A DNA stretch of 64,000 nucleotides from Bugulina stolonifera (GCA_935421135.1 OW285187.1:14595929-14659928), one strand, 5' to 3'. Shown: positions 1 through 12,288, counted from the stretch's first letter. Translations and numbers: made by a program. The notes: generated by a model from the sequence alone, not told the origin.

Positions 1-1772
1 AACATTAACCCAAGCAGATTTACTTTTCTTGCACCTTTCAATAGTCATAACCACATGGGAAATTAGAATATCAGTAATGTCAGCTGTCTTTTGGCTGTGG
101 AACTTTTCAACGTTTGCCAAGGCACTGGTCTCGAATTTTGCCAAGTTATCACCACTAGTTTTCAGCTTCTCTTCCAACTCCACAATTTGCTCATCAAGTT
201 GTTTTAACTTCTCTTCTTTTTGCTCAGGGGTTCCTGCTCCAAACATCTTGGCCTTGAGACCTCCTTTTAATAAATAATATTAACATAGAACATTTTGCTT
301 TCCTAAAACTGCTCATAATGCAGATGGGAGTGACTGTCATGCAAATTAATAAACTGTGGACCATTGACTAGCTCCAGTTACTATGGACAACTGGAAATCT
401 ACTACATATATATACCCCTGTTTGTTTACCTACAATTCAATACAACGCAGTTACAATAATAGAATTGACACTTCGTCCCAAGAGTCTACATTCATTCACA
501 GCTAATCAAAGAGTGTTTAAAGTTGAATTAAAGTGAGTGAATGGTTACAACAATTCAGTATGGACATATATATTATAGGCTTACCAAATATGCCAGTCTT
601 TCCTTGTGAAAAATTTTCACGTTCCAACTTTTTACTTTCTAAAGCACCTTCACATTGTTCAAGATCCAGCTCTAATAGCTCTTGCTTCTTGCAGATATGA
701 CGCAAAGACTCACAGTATCCATAGTATTCTTTCAACTGATCTGCAAAATCTTCCTCACTTTCTATGCTTGTATCAATATCCTGCAACCATAAAGCACAAG
801 AAATTGTTAACAAACTTCCAAATAAGTAACATGGCTAGTTTATGACATTGCACACATGCTGCTTGTCAGGAAGTTGTAGATATAAGCTTACCTATGCAAG
901 GCTGCAAACCCATTAAAAGTGAAACCTGTGAATCAACCTAAAATTGTAGTTACCTGCGCAAAAGCATCCAAATATTGTCCTATTTTCTGCAAACTATCAG
1001 CTATGTCTTGTCTTTCTAATGAACTCCATTCACTAAACTCTCTACCATAGTTTGCGTGGATCTTGTGGACACCATAGAGATGTTCGGTTGTCTTAGCTCT
1101 AATCTTCAGCAAATTCCCAATATGCATTTCTAGATCATTTGCATATTTTTTAATAGTCTCAAATTTTTCATTGGGTCTTTTGATCCTGTACCCTGCACTC
1201 AGAGCTTTCAAACGCGAGTCTTTCAGTGACTGATACTTGGAGGAATAAACAGACTCTTTCCAATCTTCTTCTAACTTCAAAAAGGCCAAGACAATAGGAT
1301 CCTGAGAAACTTCAGGTAAGTCTGTAAGTCTTTTCAAAAACTGTTCGAGATAAACTCGTCGTCTTTCTATAAATTCAGGATCAGTTTTGTCGGAGATGGC
1401 AGCTGTCCAAGCACTTACAGCACGTTTTTCTGGTAGGGGAGGAATGACAACTGACGGGAATGCAACCAACAAATAGTCTCTTAACAAGTCAAACTCGCTG
1501 TACCTCCTCCACACAGTTAAAACTTCAGGAACTGAGTCGCTGTCTGTTCCATCTTGCCAAGCATCACATATTTTGGATTGATCATGAATCTTTGTTTCCA
1601 CTAGATATACCATATATGTGTCTTGTATTTTAAGCGTTGTGACAGTCCTGCGAGTAGGCTCTTTTACTAGCACCTTCAGCCATGAACTTAATGGAAGCGA
1701 ACTTGCAAAGTTGTTTACTAGACTATTTACATCCAGGGATTGATTTTCAGCTTTTTGCTCCTCTTCCGCCAT
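1..1772 (-). CDS. SNX4: Sorting nexin 4 (PX-BAR endosomal sorting protein), 3' end outside window
   Basis: SNX4 recycles cargo from early endosomes by binding PI3P through its PX domain and curving membrane with its BAR domain. Three exons are visible: 954-1772, 585-780 and 1 to about 260. All junctions keep frame and give about 425 residues; human SNX4 has 450, so roughly the last 25 lie beyond position 1. The PX domain spans about residues 33-170, with the phosphoinositide-binding RRYSEF at 89-94, PPLPEK at 111-116 and ERRR near 136-139. The rest is the helical BAR region, with LYGVHKIHANYGREFSEW in exon 1 and a C-terminal KMFGAGTPEQKEEK segment. I chose the ATG at 1772 (MAEEEQ) because the frame extension upstream of it has no ATG. 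The exon 3 acceptor is uncertain by 3 bp. Identification rests on strong similarity to remembered vertebrate SNX4 throughout. Confidence 0.95.
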
Positions 1773-2647
1773 ATTGACAAATAGCAAATCATGTGACCTA
1801 GACCGAGTCTTCTGAGCAGAGCCGTTTTATTCACAATCAACGGCTCTGAGCAACAATGAACATCTATGCAATTCTATATTTTCGCGCCGCAAGGTTCCGT
1901 ATGATGGGTGTTAAGATATTGTGGCTATAATTATTTTTGATCTTTCACAAACATCGGAAAGAGTTGATGTATAACCGTTACTTTTTCAGCCATAAAATAA
2001 CTGGCTACGTACTTGATATAAAGTTCTAGCAGGCAGGGGAGGCAATTTCATACATACAAAATGCTCAACCCATAGAGTTATCTCCCCATGGGGTGTTACC
2101 TCTATGGCTCAACCGCACAATGGACCTTACACCTTGTTTTCAAATAAAATGAAGTGCATTATTAGCCCGCCATCAGGCTTGCCAAGTTTGACTGATGGCA
2201 ATCAGAGAGATTCAGCATTTGGGTGGGGTACCAAAATTTGAGTTGAAAATCAGGGAGTCTCCTGCAGAATCACGAATCAGGGAGACTTGTTAAGCCTGCC
2301 CGCCATGCAGACGAGGGTGATAAAATATGTTGGTAAGCATTGAACAGCCAGTGTCCCAGCAGCTATGTTGAGTCTTTTTCATATTCAATATGGTTGGCAG
2401 TGAGCATGTTCAGTCCCCAAAGGATAGTCACCTTGTAAGTGTATTTCATCATGTTTCATACAGAGTTTATTACATAAAAATATTGCTTTGATTGCAATGC
2501 GGGCAAGTGTGGTACAGTGAAAAGTGAGAAAGGAATTTGGGAGTTGTTCATCTTGTATATTTATACAAAACAATGTAAATAGTGCTATTCCATACAAATT
2601 GCAAGCAATTCTCAATATACATGCACAAGTATCAACTAAATTTATAT
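1773..2647. other. Intergenic region between SNX4 start and Jagunal end
   Basis: No gene seen. It holds the SNX4 upstream region, a 32-bp hairpin insertion (1817-1848) and a small inverted repeat at 2069-2107, where CCATAGAG and CTCTATGG flank CCCCATGGGG. Around 2245-2292 a motif containing ATCAGGGAG occurs twice, which looks like old repeat DNA. Confidence 0.5.
1817..1848. mobile_element. 32-bp CAGAGCCG...CGGCTCTG inverted-repeat insertion
   Basis: A near-palindrome with arms CAGAGCCGTT and AACGGCTCTG and about 12 bp between, lying 45 bp upstream of the SNX4 start codon. The same arms recur at 37138-37169 and, in variant form, at 28610-28636. The latter is flanked by a perfect 8-bp duplication, so this copy is read as a member of the same hAT-like group. 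No target duplication is visible at this copy. Confidence 0.5.
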
Positions 2648-5435
2648 CTATTTTGACTTTTTGGTAGTTGCACTCCAGGCGCCTAAAAGCTGTTGAGCAA
2701 AATACATTTGGAAAACATGCACTTGAAATGCAATGGCCAACCAGCTACATATCAAAACCTCAAAAATGAAACCGAAAGATTTTTTATCTGGAACTAGGTC
2801 ACCCTGGATATAGTCTTGCACAGTCGGATATATGTAGGCAAATCCTGCCATCACTGGCAACAGTCCTAGAAGGAAATTCCCTGCAAAAGAAATAATGAAC
2901 TTGTGTCTATAAATGGGTAAATGGAGCCTTTATTTGATAATAAGAAGTTATCTTCTCTCAATTTTTAGGAGAGGAAAACTTCTGATTATTACAAGTTTCT
3001 TAGAATTGACATGTGGATATTTGAACAATATTCACATAAACCCTGGCTAGCTTAGGCCTATACACAACATAATTTTATTATATTTTGCAATCAAATATAA
3101 AATATAAACACCTAACAAGTACATGGTACATTAGAACATTCCAGGTGTTTAGTGAGGAGCAGTGAGTAGGCCTAAGTAAGTCCCCTGTAAACGTATTGTA
3201 AATAACATAATAATGACCCAATTAAACTTTACCATCATTCTTAGAAATATATACACGTAGGCCTATTACTGATAACAAAATGTTTCTACCTCCACATCAA
3301 ATATACTGAGTAAGCACATGGCGTACTAAATTAACTAAAAATCAATGCACTTATCATTGGCCATATTATACTGTATATACTACATGCACTATATATGGGC
3401 ATAGAATGTATAGCAAACAGTTGGGAACAGTACGTGACACGTGTATTCACACATGATACCTCTAACTGGTTGTCTGAGCCAGTCTCAGAGAGGGTGAGCC
3501 TATCACGGCCAAATGTAAAGCTATTGGATAATGAGTAACCAATAGTGTTCAACTATTCACTCTATTGGCTAGTTCCAAACTGACCACTAGCTCTATCAAC
3601 TACTGATTCCTCTCCCTGAATTTAACCTCTGCGTTTAGAAAACAACTCTTGTAGAGCTCAGTGATCAAACGGTGATCCACTGCACCCATCGCAAAACACC
3701 ACCAGTTTTCGTACCTAGTAAAGCTTGCCATAATAGTGAGGAGTTATTCCTCTTGAGAGATAGGTGTGCGAACATGCTGCTCATTATCGAGGGAATCCAG
3801 GCTAGCTCCCACAGCTGTGGAGGGGGTAGCTCAAGCTGAACGAGAAATGATGGAGGTGTAACTTGAACAAGACGACAGAAATCTGCTGACAATCTGCCTA
3901 CTACCAGGAAGAACAGCATCCAGTGGATCAATATAGTCCATTTGATTCTTCCCTTATTCAGTGCACTACAAATATATGTACAAACCTCTATATTCTAGAA
4001 TAATGTACATATGGTATATATACCTACATACATCAGCTATACACATGGTGTAGGCCTACATACATGTACATGTTGTATAGTGAAATACAATTTATACAGG
4101 CCCTGCTAATGAATTTGCAAACATAAGTTGGTACTATTGGAGGTTTACAAGTATTTTAGGTACATATCTCAACCTTCTATCATACTACACTACACTAAAT
4201 ATATGTTGATATAACATACTATACTACACTAAATATATGTTGATATAACATACTCTACTACACTAAATATATGTCGATATAACATACTATACTACACTAA
4301 ATACATGTTGATATAACATACTATACTACACTAAATATATGTCGATATAACATACTATACTACACTAAATACATGTCGATATAACATACTATACTACACT
4401 AAATACATGTTGATATATCATACTATACTACACTAAATACATGTTGATAAAACATACTATACAACATTACACATACATATATGCAGTGTGATGCAGTGCA
4501 ATGTAGTATAATAATTCTGGCATAGTTACCAGTAAACTTATATGTATATTTACTTACATTTGGTGAAATTTACTCAATTTAGCTTCCACTTGGTCATTCA
4601 TTATATTAAATATTAACTACACCCAGTATATGATAGATGACAGCAGTAATCACGTAGGTAAAGTACGGATATACTACTGCATATCGTATATCAATACAAC
4701 ATTCTAACTAATACTATTAGGCTACTACATAACAGCAGTACACTGTAGAGATGAATAAGTACACTACTGACAAATGCTAATGTACACATTGCTTGTGTTC
4801 ATACATTGTGATACAGATATCAAGCAAATGTCAGCACTGACTTAGCTATAAGCCAGTATAACCCATACAGCCATACTCATCATAGATGAGCATTAATTAG
4901 GAGGTAAGTGGTTTTATGTAAGATGAAATACCCTGCACTGCACAGAATAAAGCATACCAGCTTGTTTACCTTATTAATATCTTCTTCAGCAGAATTAATT
5001 ATAATAACATTACAGCAAGTGTAACAGTTAGATTTAGATTTATATATATCATCAACACTAATTCACTGCATATTTTTACTTGTATTTCCAGTTAATCACT
5101 TAATGAAAACACCTATCATGTATAAGACCCTGGAGAATATTAACTTTTACTGGCTACAGAATGTAATGCGGAGTTGTCCTCTATCTCCTTTCTTTGGTAC
5201 TGTTTCAACTAGCTAATAACTAACATACTATTTTACACTCCCAAAATTGATGGAAAGCTACTAGTTCCGGCTATGTAGGCTAACTAGGTGATTCAACAAA
5301 AAAATAATTACTCTGATCATATAAGGTATCATATGTAAATAGATACCTCAATGAATAGTGACTAGCAACTCTTTCTCTGTGCATAAAGTCAGTCCCATCT
5401 GTTCCAGCTGCCCTTTGGCCTCCCCTCGATGCCAT
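2648..5435 (-). CDS. JAGN1: Jagunal homolog, ER membrane protein
   Basis: Jagunal is a four-pass endoplasmic reticulum protein needed for ER organisation and secretory trafficking; in mammals it supports neutrophil function. Three exons, 5347-5435, 3715-3965 and 2648-2880, join in frame (phases 2 and 1) to 190 residues; human JAGN1 has 183. Exon 1 gives the hallmark N terminus [17 protein letters not shown] followed by RERVASHY. Exon 2 carries two hydrophobic segments and the KRNN turn (human has PRNN). Exon 3 carries two more hydrophobic segments, [15 protein letters not shown], and ends in a lysine-rich KKSK tail like the dilysine end of the family. Intron 1 contains a 34-bp tandem array. 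Confidence is high because start, end and interior all match the family. Confidence 0.93.
4180..4462. repeat. 34-bp tandem repeat, about 8 copies, in Jagunal intron 1
   Basis: Repeats of a unit containing CACTAAATAYATGTYGATAT with period 34 bp. Copies differ only at a few C/T positions, so the array has expanded recently. Confidence 0.9.
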
Positions 5436-7386
5436 TATATCAACAACTACATAACACAAAAGTTTCAATAACAGCAGTCCTTTTTAAAATCAGTTAGCAC
5501 AGCAAAATAAATGATGCTGTGAGAGTCTAAACCATTTTATCTGTTATAAAATATTACAACTTTCATCAGGTCCCAAACAAACTTTAAAAAGAAAAAATTA
5601 ATATAACTTAATCAGTATTCATGCTGATTCGTTGAAAACTCTATGGCTTGAATTTTGGCTTTACAAATTTAAAACATAAAATTCAGTATTAATACAACAT
5701 TATAAGTTAAAGTATATTTTATATTAGGTAACTTCCAATGAATATTAATAAATGACGAATAGGGGCCGGCCATTTCCAGATCCTTTAGAAATAAATTTTA
5801 TTCAATTCACACAAAAGCAAAAGTGAAATAAAATGACTCGGTAACAGAATCATCTGCGTAGTCAAGATGGTTTCCGTAATAATGTATGCTGACTGGTCAA
5901 CTTTGGAGTAGAGAGAGTGTGGACAATCACCCCAGTTGCTTTTGTAGTTGATGGTAAAAAATATAGGCTTTTTGTTGACAATGTATTTGTATACAATTAT
6001 ATAATCTTTCCTATAACTGACAGTAAGTTTTATTCAAGTTCACAAAAGGAGCTGTGCTCTCCTTACAGCATAGTATATATTGCATAATCAAACAAGATGG
6101 CAACTTTCACAGTCAGCCATATTGCCGTAGAACTTCATTGTTCTTCCAGCTACCAAATAAACATATCAAAACATTGTTATCAAGACAAACACAGATTCAT
6201 TCCATTGTAGGTCAAAAGAAAAACTGTGTTTGACTTTAAGACGAAACTTGCTTCATAAACTGTTTAATAGTGGGATGTTCAGGAAGCATAGTGTCTTAAC
6301 AATATTAAAATTACATACATTGTACAATCGAGACTTCTACAATTATGTGTCAGAGATATCTCAGCAGATATATCAATGGACCCAACAACAACCCACCAGA
6401 ACAAAATTAATCCTATTTTGTTCCTTCGGTCAGCAAAAGAATCAAATGATCTCATATTTCTAACCTACGAAAAGTGAAACCAACCTTTGCTGTTAAAAAT
6501 AAAGTGCAAATGCTCGATTCTGAACTTGTTCTAATGCAGATTTTTTCAAGTATGGGCAGTAATGATATAACTGAATGACTTCAGGTAAATACACCTCCAG
6601 CAGAGGACAATTAGACAAGAGATTGGCCATGACCCAGCGTAGTAGCTAAGCAAACAGGAAATCCAAATTCAATTGTAAAATATCAATTCAGTGAAACTAG
6701 CAATAACATGAGAGCACATGCTTGCTGATTGTGTGCCCAGTAGTACAGAGGTAAGTACATGATATAAACTTTCATGTACTCTCGCTTCGAACATCAGGTA
6801 AGAGTCTAATCAGTGTGATATAGGCTTGCTTGCAGGTATTTTCATCAGCATCTTTTAGCGCTCCTAGTAGTTTTTTAGTCCTAACAATTGATAGAATATA
6901 AGTCAAATTTTATATTAGCCTAAAACTAAACCCCAAGACACTTACTTGAGGTAACTTTTCAGGTTTCTCATTGCAAGCTAAAACATATTTTTGCACTGAT
7001 AAACTTTTATTTCCTATCCAAGTCTTGTGACCATGACTAGGTGGTAAAGGCATTGATAACTATGGGGTCATTACTACTTGTATGGTACAAAATTACATCG
7101 TCAATAAAATTTTACATTTTAAATCAGTTGTTTTATGTAGGCCATTAATGTATATGGGCAACAAAAAAACTGAGGTTCAAGGGGCAAGGACCAAACCTTT
7201 CCTTGGGTTTGAGACACCTAGACACTCCTTACATCACACTCACAGATTTGAAGCTAGGGTTGTAGGGTTCCGGTGGCAGCGCGGTTAAAAATTCGTCTCT
7301 GAAAAATAAATATTTTCAATTCCAAATATTATTCGTATAGAGAATAGCATTGATAATTTCTTGACCTAAATCATAAGAGAAATTCT
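5436..7386. other. Intergenic region, no gene seen
   Basis: AT-rich with only short open frames that lack splice context or protein-like composition. The stretch at about 7250-7330 directly precedes the LINE ORF1 and is probably its 5' UTR. The true 5' boundary and any target duplication were not found. Confidence 0.5.
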
Positions 7387-8322
7387 GTGAATTTCACCAT
7401 GTCCCCTGGCAAAAAATCTAACGATGTGTGTCCAACTTGTAACAAGAAAGATACGCTCGCTCGTGATCAAATAATGATCAGCTGTGATTGTTGTGAAAGG
7501 TGGTTTCACAATAACTGCCAAAACTTAACTAAGCAAGAAGCAAACCTTGTGGCCAAGTGTGCACCCAAGGGTATCAAGTGGTTTTGTAGTGGATGCAACC
7601 CTGGATTAATGCTGATGGCCTCCAGTAGTAGTAATTCCAATAACAAGTCTACTGATGAAAAGCTAGATTTCATCGCTCACTTTGTTAAGAGTATAGATAA
7701 TAAGGTCACCAAACCTACCTTATCTGAAAACAGTGAGCCTACCGATCAACCCTACTATAAGGCTCTGATGTCTAGCGTTGAGAACCTGAACAAGGTAGTA
7801 TCGGAAAACAAAGAGAACATACGGAAGTCTCAGGACATCGTTCAGCAATCGCTGGACCAGACTGATGCTGATATGCGCAGAAAGAATGTTATTCTGTATG
7901 GTCTTGCAGAAAAAGAAAGTGAGAAAACCGTAGAGGCTGTGAATGCATTTATGAACAACGCCAGTATGAACAACTCCCCCTCCCCTACAAGTGTTTTTAG
8001 GCTAGGGAGTAAAAAAGATCGTGAGACTCCTCGGCCAATCAAGCTAGTATTCCAGAGTGAAGAGAACAAGTGGGAGTTTCTCAAAAGAGTCAATGCCAAC
8101 TTTAAAGGACAAAACATTTTCTGCAAGTTAGATTTGAACAAACAACAACGTGAGCAGGAATATGAACTTAGACAAGAAGTTAAGAAACTGAAGAAAGAAC
8201 AAAGTGATGTCAAGTTTAGGATTCGAGACTTGAAAATCCAAACATGTCGGCCATCGGGGGACTGGGAACTTTGGAAGCCAGTAGCTTTGGCAACACATGC
8301 CAGTCCACATTCTCAAATATAA
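7387..8322 (+). CDS. LINE ORF1 protein with PHD finger
   Basis: Nucleic-acid-binding ORF1p of the LINE, up to 311 aa; a second in-frame Met at residue 5 could be the start. Residues 15-70 form a C4HC3 PHD finger: C15, C18, C33, C36, H41, C44, C67 and C70. A serine/asparagine linker and a helical segment (about 95-160) follow. Then comes a basic region beginning RRKNVILYGL, which resembles the RRM-like domain of LINE ORF1 proteins (about 165-250), and a charged C-terminal helix. Its last 79 bases overlap ORF2 in another frame, suggesting coupled or reinitiated translation of ORF2. Confidence 0.9.
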   Translation: MNFTMSPGKKSNDVCPTCNKKDTLARDQIMISCDCCERWFHNNCQNLTKQEANLVAKCAPKGIKWFCSGCNPGLMLMASSSSNSNNKSTDEKLDFIAHFVKSIDNKVTKPTLSENSEPTDQPYYKALMSSVENLNKVVSENKENIRKSQDIVQQSLDQTDADMRRKNVILYGLAEKESEKTVEAVNAFMNNASMNNSPSPTSVFRLGSKKDRETPRPIKLVFQSEENKWEFLKRVNANFKGQNIFCKLDLNKQQREQEYELRQEVKKLKKEQSDVKFRIRDLKIQTCRPSGDWELWKPVALATHASPHSQI

Positions 8323-11045
8323 ACCTATTCTATGCGAAATGCAGATCTGCTAAAGGAAAGTCACATGAACTAACTGCCCTAACGTCTGAATACGATATTA
8401 TTTGCTTATCTGAGACCCATCTTGATATCTCAATTAATAGCAGAACCATAATAGACAGAGATGACTTATTGTTTTTCCGAAAAGACCGCAATATCTATGG
8501 CGGTGGAGTTCTCATTGCCATAAGTCAGCACCTACATCCTTGTCCGATAGACATCTCTGATTATGCTAACGATGAGGAACTAGTATTTGTTAGAGTAAAC
8601 GACTGTATAGTTGTTGGCTGTTATTACCGTCCACATCAAGGCCAACCTATAGATAAATTTAAAATTGTGGTGTCTCATATAATAAACAAATTTCCCAGTG
8701 ACCATATCTTGTTAGTGGGTGACATGAATCTCCCTGGCTTCATTTGGGAACATGGCACTATCAAGCAAAACTGCCAATATAAATCATTACATCGAGATTT
8801 CCTAGGCACTCTATGTGAAAACAATTTGACTCAGATAATTGATGAACCAACTCACGCTAAGGGCAATACACTTGATCTGTTATGCTCTACACACCCCTTG
8901 AATGTAACAGCTAGAGTTATGTCACCTGGAGTTAGCGACCACCACATCATCTCGGTTGAGCTCAGGCACTGCAAGCCATTCGTTGCCAACTCCACTTACT
9001 CATTCAAACTTTACCGAAATGCTGATATTGATAGGTTCCAGGATATAATGTGGCCCACACAATGTGAGCTTGCTGAAATGTGCGATGTGGAAACTATGTG
9101 GAATTTCTTTGTCCAAAGACTAAGTCATGCAATAAATGAATCTGTTCCCATCAAGCGATGCAAACCCAAGCCCCCAAATGAACCCTTATGGTTTGACAGA
9201 TCTGCTAGGAAAATTGTCCAAAAGTATCGAAAAACATATAATCAATACAAGAAAACGGGGAATCCGTTCTACCTCAGAAGATACTGTGAGGAAAGACGGG
9301 CTGGCAAAAGAGAACTTAAGCTCATCAAAAAATCGTACCTTAAGAATAAAATATGCGAACCTCTTGGATCGGGTAACAACAAACCCTTTTATCGCCACCT
9401 CAAGTGGGTTCAGAACTATGCTAGATCTCCGCTAAAGCTCACTACACCCAATGGCATTTGCACAAGTGATCCGCTTGAATGTGCGGATCTGCTCAACAAC
9501 TTCTTCAGTCTGCAATTTTGCTCACAACACCAAATTGAAGATGACGCACACTATGTTACAACTAATAACAATGATATCAGTATTGGTACAGAGGGCGTAG
9601 TAAAGCTTATTCGAAGCATGAAGAATGGGAAATCACCAGGTCCTGATGGCATTCGCAAAGAAGACTTGATGATTGACCCAATACTGGCAGCAAAATGTCT
9701 TTCCCACATATTCAATGCTTCTATTTCTAGCTCAAAGCTGCCTTCAGCATGGAAGACTGCATTTGTTAGTCCTTTACATAAGAGGGGTGCTACCGACCAG
9801 ACAAATAACTATCGCCCGATATCCTTAACTAGTCTACCCTGCAAACTCATGGAGCATATCGTTCTTCACCATCTCAATGAATATCTAGATGACTACCTAC
9901 ACAATCGCCAACATGGCTTTCGGAAGGGATTGTCTTGTGAAACCCAGTTGTGTGGAACCTACCATGATATCACGCGATGTGTGGATAGTGGTGATACTGT
10001 ACATGCGGTTGTGATGGACTTTGCTAAAGCTTTTGACAAGGTCCCACATCAGCTATTAATGTCAAAATTGTCAAAGGTACCCAACATAAACTGTAAAATC
10101 CTCATGTGGATTCATGACTTTCTAAGAGGCCGTAAACAAAGAGTTGTTGTGTCCAGGCACAAATCACGGGAGCTACCAGTGACATCTGGTGTTCCTCAAG
10201 GGTCTGTGCTGGGTCCCACTCTATTTTTAATATATATTAATGATTTACCAAGTCGCATCAACTGCCACCTTAGCTTGTTTGCCGATGACACTCTTGTCTA
10301 TCAGACTGTTAACTCTCCTGCTGATAGCCTCAAATTTCAATTGAACATCGATGCCATGGAGGAATGGGCTGACACTTGGCTAATGTCTCTTAATGTTGGC
10401 AAATGCGCAATTATGACTTTTAATCAAAAGCAAGATTCACCGTCTCCTAAATATTCCCTGGCCAACACGACACTCAGTGTTGTTAATGAATCAAGATACC
10501 TAGGGGTGATAATCCAAAGTAATCTTAAGTTCAACACTCACATACAGACCAAGATTGCCAAAGCCAAAAGGCAGCTTGGCATGATTAAGAAGGTTCTCCA
10601 GGGTGCCCCTAGGGATGCCAAACTTCTTGCTTACACAAGTTTATGTCGACCACATCTTGAGTATGCTTCGTGTGTATGGGATCCTGCCTTGGGCTACATG
10701 ATCCATGACTTAGACATGGTGCAGAATTGTGCTGTTAGGTTTATAAGTGACCTGAAAGGTCGGGAAAGTGTATCGGATGCAGCGAGTGAATTAAACATTG
10801 GCACTCTAGGTGATCGTCGTAAAATGAGCCGACACAACCTTCTTATGAGGGTCCTCTCAAAAGAGGACAACCATCCTGCTCTCCTAGAGTCTTATGAGGA
10901 ATTGGTGGATATAGAGACCAATGTCCAAGCCATTACCAGAGCAACTGCCAGAGGGGAACCCCCAACCATCTATGCCAGATCGTCAGCTTACCACAATAGT
11001 TTTCTGCCAAAAACCATAAGAGAGTTAAAAGCTAAAACCCTTTAA
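8244..11045 (+). CDS. LINE ORF2: AP-like endonuclease and reverse transcriptase
   Basis: Supplies target nicking and target-primed reverse transcription. It is 933 aa from the ATG at 8244; the protein could begin slightly later within the overlap. The endonuclease domain (about 25-240) shows ICLSETHLD, GGGVLIAI, VGDMNLPGF and VSDHHIISVEL. The reverse transcriptase (about 450-740) shows KSPGPDG, NYRPISLTS, HGFRKG, VMDFAKAFDKVPH, SGVPQGSVLGP and the catalytic FADDTLVY. The C terminus carries YLGVIIQ, the thumb-type RPHLEYASCVWDP and a final SFLPKTIREL motif. The frame is complete with all catalytic residues present. Confidence 0.95.
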   Translation: MSAIGGLGTLEASSFGNTCQSTFSNINLFYAKCRSAKGKSHELTALTSEYDIICLSETHLDISINSRTIIDRDDLLFFRKDRNIYGGGVLIAISQHLHPCPIDISDYANDEELVFVRVNDCIVVGCYYRPHQGQPIDKFKIVVSHIINKFPSDHILLVGDMNLPGFIWEHGTIKQNCQYKSLHRDFLGTLCENNLTQIIDEPTHAKGNTLDLLCSTHPLNVTARVMSPGVSDHHIISVELRHCKPFVANSTYSFKLYRNADIDRFQDIMWPTQCELAEMCDVETMWNFFVQRLSHAINESVPIKRCKPKPPNEPLWFDRSARKIVQKYRKTYNQYKKTGNPFYLRRYCEERRAGKRELKLIKKSYLKNKICEPLGSGNNKPFYRHLKWVQNYARSPLKLTTPNGICTSDPLECADLLNNFFSLQFCSQHQIEDDAHYVTTNNNDISIGTEGVVKLIRSMKNGKSPGPDGIRKEDLMIDPILAAKCLSHIFNASISSSKLPSAWKTAFVSPLHKRGATDQTNNYRPISLTSLPCKLMEHIVLHHLNEYLDDYLHNRQHGFRKGLSCETQLCGTYHDITRCVDSGDTVHAVVMDFAKAFDKVPHQLLMSKLSKVPNINCKILMWIHDFLRGRKQRVVVSRHKSRELPVTSGVPQGSVLGPTLFLIYINDLPSRINCHLSLFADDTLVYQTVNSPADSLKFQLNIDAMEEWADTWLMSLNVGKCAIMTFNQKQDSPSPKYSLANTTLSVVNESRYLGVIIQSNLKFNTHIQTKIAKAKRQLGMIKKVLQGAPRDAKLLAYTSLCRPHLEYASCVWDPALGYMIHDLDMVQNCAVRFISDLKGRESVSDAASELNIGTLGDRRKMSRHNLLMRVLSKEDNHPALLESYEELVDIETNVQAITRATARGEPPTIYARSSAYHNSFLPKTIRELKAKTL

Positions 11046-11240
11046 TAAATGCTAACATAGCATGAACGATAACCACTTAATAAAATCTTATTCTCAAAAC
11101 AAGAGGCGTACCGCTTGCCACACCGGCTTTAGTACGTACTAGCAAAGAACAGAACAGGCAAACAGCTTAAAGCTTAGGCCTAAAACTAAACTGTAACCGT
11201 AAAATAATATGCGAAAGATTATAATTGTAAATAATAATAA

Positions 11241-12288
11241 TAATATTAATATACTATAATTATAATTAACATTTACATTAACATAACATCACAAACATAA
11301 CTAAAAGCCATAAATTTTTAAATAAATAAAAATAAAATAATTAAAAACGGACTGTTCTGAAAATTTCAGAGTTCATCATAACAACGTATTCGCTTTATAA
11401 AAATCGGCTGTTATTATGGGTGTCCTGTGTCACGTCACAAAATAAATTTACAAAGGAGAAACAAACAATAAACATGAAAAGTGTCCCTGCTTTGCAAATA
11501 ATTAGAGAAAATAAAAAAGTTATTATCCTTGACCTTGAATTCGTGTGACGTTGTTTCTCTAAAGGGCGTCAAAAGGAGTCACCCAGCTTTATGCAAAGCG
11601 GATACAGAACCTAGGGTACAACTGGCTATGTAGCTAAAGTTCGCTATTCCTATCGATGGAACATAGTGTCTGTACGACAAGAATACGATAGGATCTATAA
11701 AACTTGTGTAAAATGCGCTTGCGCGATGGTTACCCGTGACAACTAGGTTACTGAAAACTCATTTTTCAATAGTGATACAGTCACTGTGCTGAATTAGAAT
11801 AATCCCGGATTCAGACATTTTAAACTCTTAACAACTGCTAAGGTAAATTGTGTTTGCAATATACGGCAAATTTCTATAGTTCTCATTATTTTATCTAGTG
11901 TTTCAATGTTTTACAATCATAAATATCATGTGAAATAATTCAGTGATTACTGATCGGACTAACAGTACACTTGACTTCTGAATCAATCGACTAAAAGTGC
12001 TTCCAGGACAACTTATTATTCTATATTTTTATAATTATGACTGCTAAATGTAAGAATTGATAGAAAATGTAACTTTTCTAATAATTATATTCTCATTTTT
12101 TTACATACATATTAGAGCACAAATAATGTAACATTGAAAATTGACAGAATAGACTGTGCCTTGTCAAACTAGAATAATTTTAGTCGGGATCAGAAATTGC
12201 GCATCTGGAATATATAGTTTAAGGTGGCAATACTTTGTGCAATCTGCAAGTGAAATATGGTTATGTTTTATGTTGCAGTTCGGCCAAT
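11241..12288. other. Upstream region of CFAP57
   Basis: AT-rich, no gene. TTGCAG at 12275-12280, just before the CFAP57 ATG, could be a splice acceptor, implying a non-coding first exon upstream. No promoter element is convincing. Confidence 0.4.

Larger units (their letters stand above)
7387..11240 (+). mobile_element. CR1-like non-LTR retrotransposon (LINE), apparently full coding length
   Basis: Two overlapping open frames, ORF1 (PHD finger, coiled coil, RNA-binding type) and ORF2 (endonuclease plus reverse transcriptase), follow each other with no internal stop or frameshift. The 3' UTR appears to end in an AAT-rich microsatellite-like tail near 11228-11240. PHD fingers in ORF1 are known for CR1-like elements. 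Intact frames suggest a young, possibly active copy. It lies between Jagunal and CFAP57 in the same orientation as CFAP57. Related but decayed copies lie at 60302-60670 and 63305-63852. Outer boundaries are approximate. Confidence 0.93.

Noticed and set aside
3665..3708. Extension of Jagunal exon 2 past the donor at 3713-3714
   Set aside because: The open frame continues to 3665, but using the GT at 3713-3714 restores a match to the family and joins exon 3 in phase.
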